64,000 nt of DNA, taken from NCBI GenBank assembly GCA_944332505.1, contig CALVKC010000004.1, positions 25,101-89,100 of the forward strand, in the 5' to 3' direction. This DNA is from an uncultured Bacilli bacterium. GTDB lineage: Bacteria > Bacillota_I > Bacilli_A > RF39 > UBA660. Positions 48,682-57,092 of this stretch are shown here, one piece after another (positions within the stretch are counted from its first letter, which is position 1; every line of letters starts with the position of its first letter). The position numbers and the translations under genes were made by a program. The notes beneath the pieces are model-generated. The model was given only the letters and a program-made list of their open reading frames with translations. It ran no database searches and was not told the origin of the DNA.

Positions 48682-50092
48682 CCGTATATAAAATTCTACG
48701 AAAATCTATGATTTAGGTATATTTCATTTCTTGCTTCAACCTATCATTACTTTTTAGGTGGTAAACCACGGTCATCCATAAGAGGATAGTCCACAAGCGT
48801 AAATTCGGTGCTACGGACACCTACTGTATCTCTTATTAAGTATTTAACCTCATTATTCTTTCACCTTCATGTAATATATTTATGGCTGCATTCAAATCCC
48901 TATCGTGATATTCACCACATTGAGGACATAACCACTCACGTTCATTCAAGGTTAATCCCTTATAAATGTAACCACATTTATTACATGTCTTCGAACTTGA
49001 ATAATACCTATCAACTTCAATCACTAACTTATTATTCAATATTGCTTTATTCTTTAATACATTCTTAAATGTATAAAAACCAATCTCTTGTATCGCTTTC
49101 GCAAGATGGTGATTTATTAACATTCCTTGTACATTCAAATCTTCCATAAATATATAATCATAAGTCGTAAGTAATGAATTAACAACATAATGAATATAAT
49201 TCAATCGTTGGTTAGTAAGATGTTCATAGGCTTTGGCAAGTTTAATCCTTGCTTTATTCCTATTATTACTACCTTTCACCTTTTTACTTAATTGTTTCTG
49301 TAATTTCTTTATCTTATTTTCTGAAGTTTTGAAAAAATGTTTATTTTCAAATACTTCTCCATCAGATGTTATTACAAAATCCTTAATTCCAAGGTCAATA
49401 CCAACTTTATTGTTAGTATATTGAAATTGTCTAAATTCATCGTCATTCATTAATACAAGCACTGATAAGAAATAATTACCACTCTTGGTTTTCGATAAGG
49501 TTGCACTTTTTATATTATCCTTGTATTTTTGTAAACGTTTAAATTGTTTATCTGAACAACGGAATTTAATATTTTTTAATGATTTTATTAATGAAATATG
49601 TTTAGTTTCAAAGGTATTATTTTTTGAAATTGCTTCCAAAGGGAATAATGCTGATTGATTATCTTTTTTTGATTTAAATCGTGGAAAACCACGATTTAAT
49701 TTAAAGAAGTTATCATAAGCTGTAAGCATTTGTCTAATAGCTTGTTTCATTACCTTTGTATTTTGTTCTTTCAACCAAGCATATTGTTCATTTTTCAGTA
49801 AAGTTCCATGAAAATATTTAGATAAATCAGTTAAACCCAAATTTGTTTTATTTTCATTATATGCAATTTGTTTAAGAGCGAGCATTTGATTATAGACAAA
49901 ACGATAACTACCAAGCACCTTATTAAGTGTTTGTTCTTGTGTTTTATTTGGATATAATCTTATTTTAATAGCTCTTAGCATCATAATATTATTTGTGGGT
50001 TATTAACCCTTTTATATATATAAATATATGATTAAATCAAAAAATATAATATTTTATTAATTTTTCTTAAAATTTTCATAAACTGTTATTAA
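48679..50092 (-). mobile_element. IS1341-type element C (tnpB only) inserted in a DUF4406 gene
   Basis: The right end CCGTATATAAAATTCTACG is shared with copy A. On the minus strand the element is bounded by TACATGGG on the left and TAAGGATATTG on the right, and joining these restores the host reading frame. The left end contains an 11-13 nt hairpin GGGTT-ATT-AACCC near 49993. No tnpA is present, so it must have been moved in trans. Confidence 0.85.
48836..49984 (-). CDS. tnpB: TnpB, IS605/IS1341 family, copy C (382 aa)
   Basis: MMLRAIKIRLYPNKTQEQTL opening, RuvC motifs NKVGIDLGIKDFVITSDG, FMEDLNVQGM and HDRDLNAAINIL, and the zinc finger CNKCG...CPQCG are complete, with no frameshift. About 60% similar to copy B by eye. 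Its reRNA scaffold runs from about 48840 to 48681 and the predicted guide is the next 16-20 nt (TAAGGATATTGAAAAATTAA), which matches the interrupted gene. Confidence 0.9.
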   Translation of the reverse strand: MMLRAIKIRLYPNKTQEQTLNKVLGSYRFVYNQMLALKQIAYNENKTNLGLTDLSKYFHGTLLKNEQYAWLKEQNTKVMKQAIRQMLTAYDNFFKLNRGFPRFKSKKDNQSALFPLEAISKNNTFETKHISLIKSLKNIKFRCSDKQFKRLQKYKDNIKSATLSKTKSGNYFLSVLVLMNDDEFRQFQYTNNKVGIDLGIKDFVITSDGEVFENKHFFKTSENKIKKLQKQLSKKVKGSNNRNKARIKLAKAYEHLTNQRLNYIHYVVNSLLTTYDYIFMEDLNVQGMLINHHLAKAIQEIGFYTFKNVLKNKAILNNKLVIEVDRYYSSSKTCNKCGYIYKGLTLNEREWLCPQCGEYHDRDLNAAINILHEGERIMRLNT

Positions 50093-50451
50093 CCCATGTA
50101 ATATGAATCACGCTTATTTTTATCTTGAGTTATGTCAAATGGGATAAAAAAATTACAAGTTGGAAACATTTCTTTTAACTTATTCCGAGCTTGTTTACTG
50201 TAACATTCAGCTAATTCTTCTTGCCCAGTTATTGGAATACTAATAAAACATTCTTTATTTTCTAAATTATATTCCGCTTTTAGTTTTTCAGTAATTAATG
50301 GTCTAAAAACTTCTTTAAAGTCATTGACACTTATTGATTCATTGTATAATTCTTGAGCTAAACTAGAATAATACCATGAAATATTTTCTTGAATTTGGTT
50401 ATCATTAACCAATCGTGTTAATAATGGTATTAACTTTTCTTTTAATGTCAT
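50089..50451 (-). pseudogene. 5' half of DUF4406-type gene (120 aa)
   Basis: Residues 68-120 (ECFISIPITGQEELAECYSK, FFIPFDITQDKNKRDSYYMG) form the N-terminal half of a DUF4406 domain (compare IYISGPITG...). An N-terminal helical extension of about 65 aa precedes it. The stop at 50089 is created by the left end of element C. Confidence 0.8.
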
Positions 50452-50510
50452 AATTTATATTATTTTAATTTCATTTACAAATATATAAAATATTAATAAA
50501 AAAACAAAAA

Positions 50511-50534
50511 AACTTCAATAAAATTATTGAAGTT
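50511..50534 (-). terminator. Intrinsic terminator
   Basis: AACTTCAATA/TATTGAAGTT stem with T-run, downstream of the ART-like gene on the minus strand. Confidence 0.75.
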
Positions 50535-50536
50535 TT

Positions 50537-50602
50537 TTATATATTAAAGAATTTATTTAATTCTTCAGATATGATATTATGTAAAGCATTCATTATAAAC
50601 AT
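50537..50602 (-). CDS. Micro-ORF resembling the terminal helix tag (21 aa)
   Basis: MFIMNALHNIISEELNKFFN then I and stop, directly downstream of the ART-like gene. ALHNIISEELNKFF matches the tag helix carried by neighbouring proteins. It may be a stand-alone tag peptide or a remnant of a lost gene; translation is not shown. Confidence 0.3.
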   Translation of the reverse strand: MFIMNALHNIISEELNKFFNI

Positions 50603-50606
50603 ATTA

Positions 50607-51608
50607 TCATACATCATCAAATGTCATAAATGGATAATCATCATTTTCATTTTCATAATAACCATCCTCACCGACATAGTATGTTTCACCGTCATTCATA
50701 ACTAATGCCATTTTATTGTCATTCATATCTGAAGCCTTATCAAACCATATTGGTGATAGTAATTTTTTATTTTTATCTAAAAAATTAAATTTATGATTTG
50801 TTTTAGATTGAACCTTCATAAATCCATTTATCATTCGATAATTCCTAGGATTGATGTATTTAGAAGCATCCTTACCTAGAAATATAATGGGGTCGTAATC
50901 ATTAGCTGTATTTGTATACGTTTTTTCGGTAAATAAATCAGTTCTCCAAGTTTTAGCGTTGTCTAATGAATACGCTAAAGGAATAATAGCCTTAAAATCT
51001 CTTATTATAGCTACATTCCCGTCGTTTAATCCATAAAAAACGAAGCCTCTAATGTCAAAATTATTCAAATTTTCATCTGCTTGGCACATCATTCCGCCAA
51101 GAACTGTTAAGAGAGCAATTACATTGCTAGATGTTCTTCTTTTTTCAACTTGGATTATTTCATTATAGTATCTAGAATTTTTAATTTGCTCTAATACATT
51201 TGGATAGTTTTTAAATAATATTTCCAATTGGTCTTTAGGCAAATAGTTATTTCCATATACTTGTTTTGCAATCTGTTTGTTGCAGATAAAAAATCTATCA
51301 TATGATTTAATACCCATTTTAATTATTGCATCTCCATATAATGATGCCTTTGTTTTTGAATTCTCAATCGTCGAGTCCAAATCAAATGTTGTATATAATC
51401 CAGTACAATAATAATTACCACCAGCACTTGCTGCAAATTCTCTAGAAAAACCGTTTGTAAATATACTTTTTAGTCTATCTCTAAAAGCCAACTGATATAC
51501 AATTGGTAAGTTATGATGATTATTTTTCAAATCATCATAACTTGCATCAATATATTCATTTATTTCTTCTTTTAATATTTTTCTTATGTTTATATTTTTT
51601 ATTCGCAT
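50607..51608 (-). CDS. Tagged protein with ADP-ribosyltransferase-like N-terminal region (333 aa)
   Basis: After the tag (MRIKNINIRKILKEEINEYI), the sequence VYQLAFRDRLKSIFTNGFSR, SAGGNYYCTGLYTTFDLDST and ASLYGDAIIKMGI follows the order seen in ART-type folds (ligand-facing segment, a TG-x-Y strand, then YG-x-x-I/L). I cannot place the catalytic Glu with certainty. The C-terminal part has WG-like strands (KFNFLDKNKKLLSPIWFDKA). Tag plus ART fold would suit a virion-carried effector; that is inference. Confidence 0.4.
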   Translation of the reverse strand: MRIKNINIRKILKEEINEYIDASYDDLKNNHHNLPIVYQLAFRDRLKSIFTNGFSREFAASAGGNYYCTGLYTTFDLDSTIENSKTKASLYGDAIIKMGIKSYDRFFICNKQIAKQVYGNNYLPKDQLEILFKNYPNVLEQIKNSRYYNEIIQVEKRRTSSNVIALLTVLGGMMCQADENLNNFDIRGFVFYGLNDGNVAIIRDFKAIIPLAYSLDNAKTWRTDLFTEKTYTNTANDYDPIIFLGKDASKYINPRNYRMINGFMKVQSKTNHKFNFLDKNKKLLSPIWFDKASDMNDNKMALVMNDGETYYVGEDGYYENENDDYPFMTFDDV

Positions 51609-51622
51609 TATATATACACCAT

Positions 51623-53107
51623 TTAAAATATTATATTATTAATTCTATTAAATAATTTATTAAAATTTTCCTTTATTTCACTTATAGAATCATCAGATAA
51701 TTCATCGTCATTTGTTTTTCTTACATCTTTTCTTGACATTCCCATCATATGTAATAACTCGTCAACTGAGCCTAACATTGGTAATGTTTCCTCATTCACA
51801 TTTTTATTTACTGTTTCTTGTTTAGGCATATGTTTACGCATTAAACTAATTATTCCATTTATTATTGAACGCAATTCAAAATAACTATCTTCTGTAAGCT
51901 CATTATTAGCTAATCGCAATGCTACTTTTTCTGGTGCGATTCTTGTAAGACACATTACTATTGTTGTTGCAATTAGAACACCTTGCGCTCTATTTTCTTT
52001 TTTTACTATTTTAGATTTTTCCTCAATTAACTTGTCAGATAAAGCCTCTAACATGTCACTATAGCATTTTTTGTATGCATTTATATTATTTCTATTAGGT
52101 AATGACGTGGTAACATCTGGATATGATTCTTTGATACCTTCTGCGAGTGCGATAGTTAATGCCTTAATATCACCTTCCTCATTATGATATAGCTTTGAAA
52201 CATCATCAACTGAACCACCAGTTTGAGAGGCTTTTAACTCTAGTGCAGCTTTATTTAAATGACCAGTTAAATTATTATCAAAACCAACAGTATCTGACCA
52301 TATGTCTTCTCCATTAGGGTCAATTAATACGGTATCAGATACATCATAATATGTCATTAGCATAAATGATTTAGCTTCCCCTTCTACCGAGGATATATCA
52401 ATATAATCTTTTTGCTGACGTGATAAATCATTGTAACTAACATTATCTTTATACCCTACTCTTTTCATAGTATTCGCCTTATCATTTTGATTCTGATAAG
52501 TAGAATTATTTAATGGTATCATAACACCAATTTTCGTGGCGTTTGGCAATACTCTTCTATTAAATTTATCATGCCATTGTTTCCTAGTTTGAACGAATGT
52601 TGCGTCTGGTTTTTGTGCTCTAACACGGATTAGGTTAGATTCAGCTAATTTCCATCCAAAAGTAGAATCTGCTAGAGAATATTGACCAAAAGATTTAAGC
52701 AATAGCTGAGTTTCTGGTTTTTTTATCTCTTTCATGAATTTAAGCCACATCTCGTCAGTTGATTTAGCGATACGTTCTTTATCATCTTTTGTTATAATAT
52801 CATTTGTTGCAGAAGATAAATCATCCATCATTTGCTGTAATGGCGGCATTTCATATTCATTTGTTGATTCCAAATACTTATAACTGTTTATTATATTGGC
52901 TGTCTTTTGATTTTGTGGGTCAGTTGGCTTTAATGTTGAAAAACCTACGCTACCATTTTTACCTATAAAACCACCGAATTTAGTTTTCATCACATCTTTA
53001 TCTTCTGGTCTTAAATTCTCATAATTAAGCCATGTTTGATTTTCCCATGTTTTTCTGATTTTATTGTTAAATTTCTTACCAGCAACGGTATAATCTAATT
53101 TTATCAT
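51623..53107 (-). CDS. ArdC-like N-terminal domain protein (494 aa)
   Basis: The segment WHDKFNRRVLPNATKIGVMI, then SFMLMTYYDVSDT, resembles the ArdC N-terminal ssDNA-binding domain (RRVKKGAKGI..P, VYDVSQT). ArdC relatives shield incoming DNA from restriction. The remaining roughly 250 residues are helical and unassigned, without the C-terminal zincin motif of full ArdC. It lies between the ART-like and PrimPol-like genes on the same strand. Confidence 0.5.
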   Translation of the reverse strand: MIKLDYTVAGKKFNNKIRKTWENQTWLNYENLRPEDKDVMKTKFGGFIGKNGSVGFSTLKPTDPQNQKTANIINSYKYLESTNEYEMPPLQQMMDDLSSATNDIITKDDKERIAKSTDEMWLKFMKEIKKPETQLLLKSFGQYSLADSTFGWKLAESNLIRVRAQKPDATFVQTRKQWHDKFNRRVLPNATKIGVMIPLNNSTYQNQNDKANTMKRVGYKDNVSYNDLSRQQKDYIDISSVEGEAKSFMLMTYYDVSDTVLIDPNGEDIWSDTVGFDNNLTGHLNKAALELKASQTGGSVDDVSKLYHNEEGDIKALTIALAEGIKESYPDVTTSLPNRNNINAYKKCYSDMLEALSDKLIEEKSKIVKKENRAQGVLIATTIVMCLTRIAPEKVALRLANNELTEDSYFELRSIINGIISLMRKHMPKQETVNKNVNEETLPMLGSVDELLHMMGMSRKDVRKTNDDELSDDSISEIKENFNKLFNRINNIIF

Positions 53108-53134
53108 ACTGTCTATATTTTTATAATTATTTTA

Positions 53135-53866
53135 TTAATAACCTTGCGGTTGAATATTTGAATATAATAATGTTGGTGAATCAATATTGAAATGTACTGT
53201 TGCATATTGACCTAATTGTTTGCCATCATCAAACATTGACCAATCTAAATATCTAGCTTTTTTATCAGGTAATAAAATATGCAAACCACCATTAGGCGTT
53301 TTATATTCAGCCATTGGTACAATACCATATGCATCCAATATCTTATGTACTTGGTCAAATATTTTAGTATCAGTTGAATCAATATCTAGAAATGAAATAG
53401 GTCTTGAATCCCAATCTTTATGTTGACCAGAGGCAAATTCTATTTCATGCCCTCTATATTTTCCATAACCTTTTCCCTTTTGAGCAAATCTCTTTTTCAG
53501 TACTTTAGCATAATCATTTACAATTTTAGCTGACCTAGGGTTCATGTAAATATATGCTCTTGCATTATTATTATTACATGTATCGATAATTTCATTCTTT
53601 AATGATTGTAATTGTGATGTTGAAGTTATCCAATAATAACTTATGAATTGTCTATATTTAAAAGAATCATTAGGATTGTCTTTTTTCCTTTTTATTATTT
53701 CAACAAAATAAAAATCATCATCACTATTAAAATTCATTAATCTTGAAACTAAATCAAAATTATCTATAGTATATTCAGCAGTAGACTCTTCAAATATAAT
53801 TGATAGAGTTTCATTAATTATATTTTTTATGTCTTGCTCAGTTAATTTTATTTGTTTTGGTTTCAT
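53135..53866 (-). CDS. Tagged protein with PrimPol-like motifs (243 aa)
   Basis: N-terminal tag (QIKLTEQDIKNIINETLSII). The C-terminal half contains RPISFLDIDSTDTKIFDQVH (hhhDhD type) and TPNGGLHILLPDKKA (GG-x-H type), which are the first two motifs of archaeo-eukaryotic primase-polymerase folds. The third Asp is not obvious. It could be a minimal PrimPol-like nucleotidyltransferase or an unrelated protein with coincidental motifs. Confidence 0.4.
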   Translation of the reverse strand: MKPKQIKLTEQDIKNIINETLSIIFEESTAEYTIDNFDLVSRLMNFNSDDDFYFVEIIKRKKDNPNDSFKYRQFISYYWITSTSQLQSLKNEIIDTCNNNNARAYIYMNPRSAKIVNDYAKVLKKRFAQKGKGYGKYRGHEIEFASGQHKDWDSRPISFLDIDSTDTKIFDQVHKILDAYGIVPMAEYKTPNGGLHILLPDKKARYLDWSMFDDGKQLGQYATVHFNIDSPTLLYSNIQPQGY

Positions 53867-53963
53867 ATTTATTTTTATTATATAAATATTTAATAATATT
53901 TGTTTTTAAATGTTATTTTCTATATATTTGCATCGAATTAACATTTAAAAAATATATAGAAGT

Positions 53964-54281
53964 ATGAATAATAATACTACATTTAATCAAATATTTTTAA
54001 GATTCCTTAAGATGAATAATATTTATCATTCATTCATGTTTAAGCATAAACAACTTTGCAATAGATGTGGGAAAAAAATGATAGACTTTAATGGTGAATC
54101 ATCAATATGTAAACAAATTAAACATTTTCACCTCCTTACGCCTAGAGATATTTTTCTGAATGGATTCCTTATTAGTTGGAGTTATGGTGAACAAGATATT
54201 TGGACTGACATTGATAAAAAGTGGTATAATTTTTATTATAAGCACAGATTATATACTAAATATGTGAAAAATATAAAATAA
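53964..54281 (+). CDS. Hypothetical protein with CxxC motif (105 aa)
   Basis: MNNNTTFNQIFLRFLKMNNI recalls the 93-aa protein at 36442. A CNRCGKKM motif with a later Cys/His suggests a zinc knuckle. The promoter TATATTTG is about 35 nt upstream. No family recognised. Confidence 0.6.
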   Translation: MNNNTTFNQIFLRFLKMNNIYHSFMFKHKQLCNRCGKKMIDFNGESSICKQIKHFHLLTPRDIFLNGFLISWSYGEQDIWTDIDKKWYNFYYKHRLYTKYVKNIK

Positions 54282-54311
54282 TAAAGTATTTATTATAAAA
54301 AATATTTTATT

Positions 54312-54797
54312 ATGAAAAATAGTATAATGAATTATATTAACAAGCTCCAATCTTATAAAACAGCCATAAAAAATATACATTGGAGTAGTAGTAATATGTC
54401 TGAACATAAATTGTTTGACGATATTGCAGATACGGTGTCTGAAACACAAGATGACATTGCAGAAATGGCACAAGGAATTTATGGTAGACTTAAATTCAAT
54501 GATTTAAAACCTAAAAGATACAATATAACTACTAGCAAAAAAATGTTAAAAGATTTGTTAGCTGATACTGAACGTTTTTTAACAACTTTAACTAGAAATA
54601 AAAGTTTGGTAGGTATAAAAAGTGTAATTGAAAACTTTATAGGTGAATTAAATCAATATTTATATTTATTAGATTTTTGTTTAAAAGAAGACTTAACTAG
54701 AAGATTAAAATCACCTGTTAATGAAGAACGTAAAGTCTATATTACTGAAAATGAATTAAGAAGTATTATAAGAAATGCAATTATGAAGGTTTTATAA
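54312..54797 (+). CDS. Ferritin/Dps-like protein with C-terminal tag (161 aa)
   Basis: The helix YKTAIKNIHWSSSNMSEHKL and DDIADTVSETQDDIAEMAQG follow the Dps-like pattern (W-x-x-x-x-x-x-H, D-x-x-x-D). A tag KVYITENELRSIIRNAIMKV ends the protein. Dps proteins bind DNA and iron; in a phage capsid it might protect the genome or act on entry, but this is inference. Confidence 0.6.
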   Translation: MKNSIMNYINKLQSYKTAIKNIHWSSSNMSEHKLFDDIADTVSETQDDIAEMAQGIYGRLKFNDLKPKRYNITTSKKMLKDLLADTERFLTTLTRNKSLVGIKSVIENFIGELNQYLYLLDFCLKEDLTRRLKSPVNEERKVYITENELRSIIRNAIMKVL

Positions 54798-54808
54798 CAA
54801 GCATAAAA

Positions 54809-54829
54809 AAAGCGGTCAATGACCGCTTT
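54809..54829. terminator. Bidirectional terminator
   Basis: AAAGCGGTCAATGACCGCTTT between the convergent Dps-like and fibre genes. Confidence 0.85.
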
Positions 54830-54838
54830 TTTTATTTA

Positions 54839-56776
54839 TTACATAATGTTTATCGTAGGATACTTAGATTTATCATATGGCACTAAATCACGATAATTAT
54901 CCCATATATAGAACAATTGTTTTTCATTTCCAGTTCCACATACAGTAGATATATCGCTAGGCATTGTAACTTTTTTGCCATCTGGACCAATTGTATTAAT
55001 TACATTAATAGTTACTTTTTCTGGCGCAAATAAGTTATTTTCATTAGCCTTATCAGCATCTCCAGATGTGTAGTCTTGCATTAATAACATACCTTGCCAA
55101 GGTGAATTAACATCCCATTTATCTATCTTACAATTAGTTATATTCATTGTACATTTAACATTTAATCTATTAGATAATCTGAATGGGTTTGACAAATCTT
55201 CAAAATAGCAATTATTGATATTAATTACAGCATTATCTTGCGTACCAAATATTAATATTGCATTATTAGAAAATTTACCTAAGAATTTACAATTCTCAAA
55301 TAAAATTGATTTTGGTAAAGTATATGTTGTTGATGAATCTTCAGTTTTAGCAGATACGGCTAAACCTATTTCAATACCATTATATACATTGCTTGAATCA
55401 AATACCATATCTCTAACAACAACATATTCAGCATTATTTATTTTAACAACCGCATTGCCATTTTCTTTAGGGAATTCACCATTTAATTCAACACCTTTAA
55501 GTTCAACATCATTAGCATAAACGTCAGTTCTAGCATTGTTGCTTATTTTAACATTTGCCATTTTAACTGACTTACCTACTATTGTAGTGTTTTTGCTTTC
55601 TTCACCAGATATAATATAATCTTTAGTATTGTCATTAAATGAGTCCGAACCATCAGCAGTTAAAACAACATCTTCAACATTTGTTTTTGATAAACTAGCT
55701 AATTTTTCCTCTAGTGTTTCAATACGAGAAAGCATTAAATTATCAGATGTCTTTAAATCTAGAATGTCGGACAAATATGCTATTTTATTAGCTTCTTCAC
55801 CACTTTGTCCAGCTTCTTGAACTGTTGGTCTTACACCCGATGGCGTGTTTAAATTAATTGGCAATGTCGTTGTTCCCAAATCAACAATCCCCCATTTAGA
55901 TACCATTGCGATACTAACTGTTCCACCACTAGTTGTTGAACCTAACAATGTGTCATGATTGTTTAAAACGATTGCTTTACGGTTTGGGTTTTCTTCTGTT
56001 GATATGTCTGTCCAATCTACTTTATTGTCAACCTTCTTTTCTAAATTTTCAACAGATTCGGATGTTGCCAAGTTAGTTAAATCATCCATTAATGCTAGCT
56101 CTTTATCATCATTATACGTTGGTCGTTCAGCATTACCATTTAGATTAATAGGTAATTGAGCTGAACCTAAATCAACCTTATCCCATTTAGATACCATTGC
56201 GATATTAACCGTTCCACCACTAGTTGTTGAACCTAACAATGTGTCATGATTGTTTAAAACAATTGCTTTACGTCCAGGATTTTCTGGTGTTGATGCGTCT
56301 GATAATGAAACTTTATTACCTAACTCAGCTTCAATTTCATTATCTTTTTCTGTAAATTTAGCATCAGCTTCAGCTCTAATTGCAGCTTCATCCTTTATTG
56401 CTTGAGTATTTTTCTCAACATCTTCTTTTTTAGCATAATCATCTAACATATCAACAAATGATATTTCAACAACTTTACTTGTACCATCAGATAGTTTTAT
56501 TGTGAGAACTAAAACTTGTCTAGCTTCATCATACTCGGCACTTTCTATAGAACTGAATAATGGTATTTCTACTGAACTGAATTCAGTACCATCTTTACCT
56601 ATCAAGGATAATGTTTCACCATCTAAACCAAGTTTAACTGTGGCTAATAATGAACCATTTTCTGTTACTGAAATGATTTTATCATTTTCAGAAATTGACA
56701 CTTCATATGTTTTGGCATTGAATTCTGTACTTTCAACATACCCATAGTCATTAAAATTAAATTTCATATTTTCCAT
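54839..56776 (-). CDS. Tail-fibre/appendage-type protein (645 aa)
   Basis: A beta-rich N-terminus and a short coiled coil (EKNTQAIKDEAAIRAEADAK) precede a duplicated module of about 95 aa (RKAIVLNNHDTLLGSTTSGG, twice) with AMVSKWDKVDLG/AMVSKWGIVDLG. A C-terminal region shows parallel beta-helix rungs (NNAEYVVVRDMVFDSS, INNCYFEDLSNPFRL). This combination is typical of Bacteroidota-phage tail appendages. It likely binds host surface glycans. Confidence 0.75.
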   Translation of the reverse strand: MENMKFNFNDYGYVESTEFNAKTYEVSISENDKIISVTENGSLLATVKLGLDGETLSLIGKDGTEFSSVEIPLFSSIESAEYDEARQVLVLTIKLSDGTSKVVEISFVDMLDDYAKKEDVEKNTQAIKDEAAIRAEADAKFTEKDNEIEAELGNKVSLSDASTPENPGRKAIVLNNHDTLLGSTTSGGTVNIAMVSKWDKVDLGSAQLPINLNGNAERPTYNDDKELALMDDLTNLATSESVENLEKKVDNKVDWTDISTEENPNRKAIVLNNHDTLLGSTTSGGTVSIAMVSKWGIVDLGTTTLPINLNTPSGVRPTVQEAGQSGEEANKIAYLSDILDLKTSDNLMLSRIETLEEKLASLSKTNVEDVVLTADGSDSFNDNTKDYIISGEESKNTTIVGKSVKMANVKISNNARTDVYANDVELKGVELNGEFPKENGNAVVKINNAEYVVVRDMVFDSSNVYNGIEIGLAVSAKTEDSSTTYTLPKSILFENCKFLGKFSNNAILIFGTQDNAVININNCYFEDLSNPFRLSNRLNVKCTMNITNCKIDKWDVNSPWQGMLLMQDYTSGDADKANENNLFAPEKVTINVINTIGPDGKKVTMPSDISTVCGTGNEKQLFYIWDNYRDLVPYDKSKYPTINIM

Positions 56777-56822
56777 ATTTATATAAATTATTTATTATAT
56801 AAATATTTTAATATAACTTAAA

Positions 56823-57014
56823 CTAACAAAAAAAAAGAGATAAATCGAAATCAATTTTCTTTTTATCTCTTTTTCTATCATATTTCTTTTTATTTTTATG
56901 CGGTCTATTTATTGCAACAAACTGACCGCCACCATTTCGCTCGAATTGAAGCTCCCTACTACCTCGTTTCATGGCTTTAACAACATCATCATTTAATTTA
57001 TTTCTTGCTTTCAT
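56823..57014 (-). CDS. Small basic protein (63 aa)
   Basis: MKARNKLNDDVVKAMKRGSR; about one third Lys/Arg, with a KNKKKYDRKRDKKKIDFDLS tail. It probably binds nucleic acid. The C-terminal codons sit in a T-rich hairpin. Confidence 0.5.
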   Translation of the reverse strand: MKARNKLNDDVVKAMKRGSRELQFERNGGGQFVAINRPHKNKKKYDRKRDKKKIDFDLSLFFC

Positions 57015-57092
57015 ATTTTAAAATTTTAATTACAAATATATAAATATTTTTATTAATAGCAAAATATTTATTGTTAAATAATTAAAATAACT

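Noticed and set aside
55215..56747. Several plus-strand ORFs within the tail-fibre gene
   Set aside because: They are shadows of a strongly coding minus-strand gene with clear domain structure.
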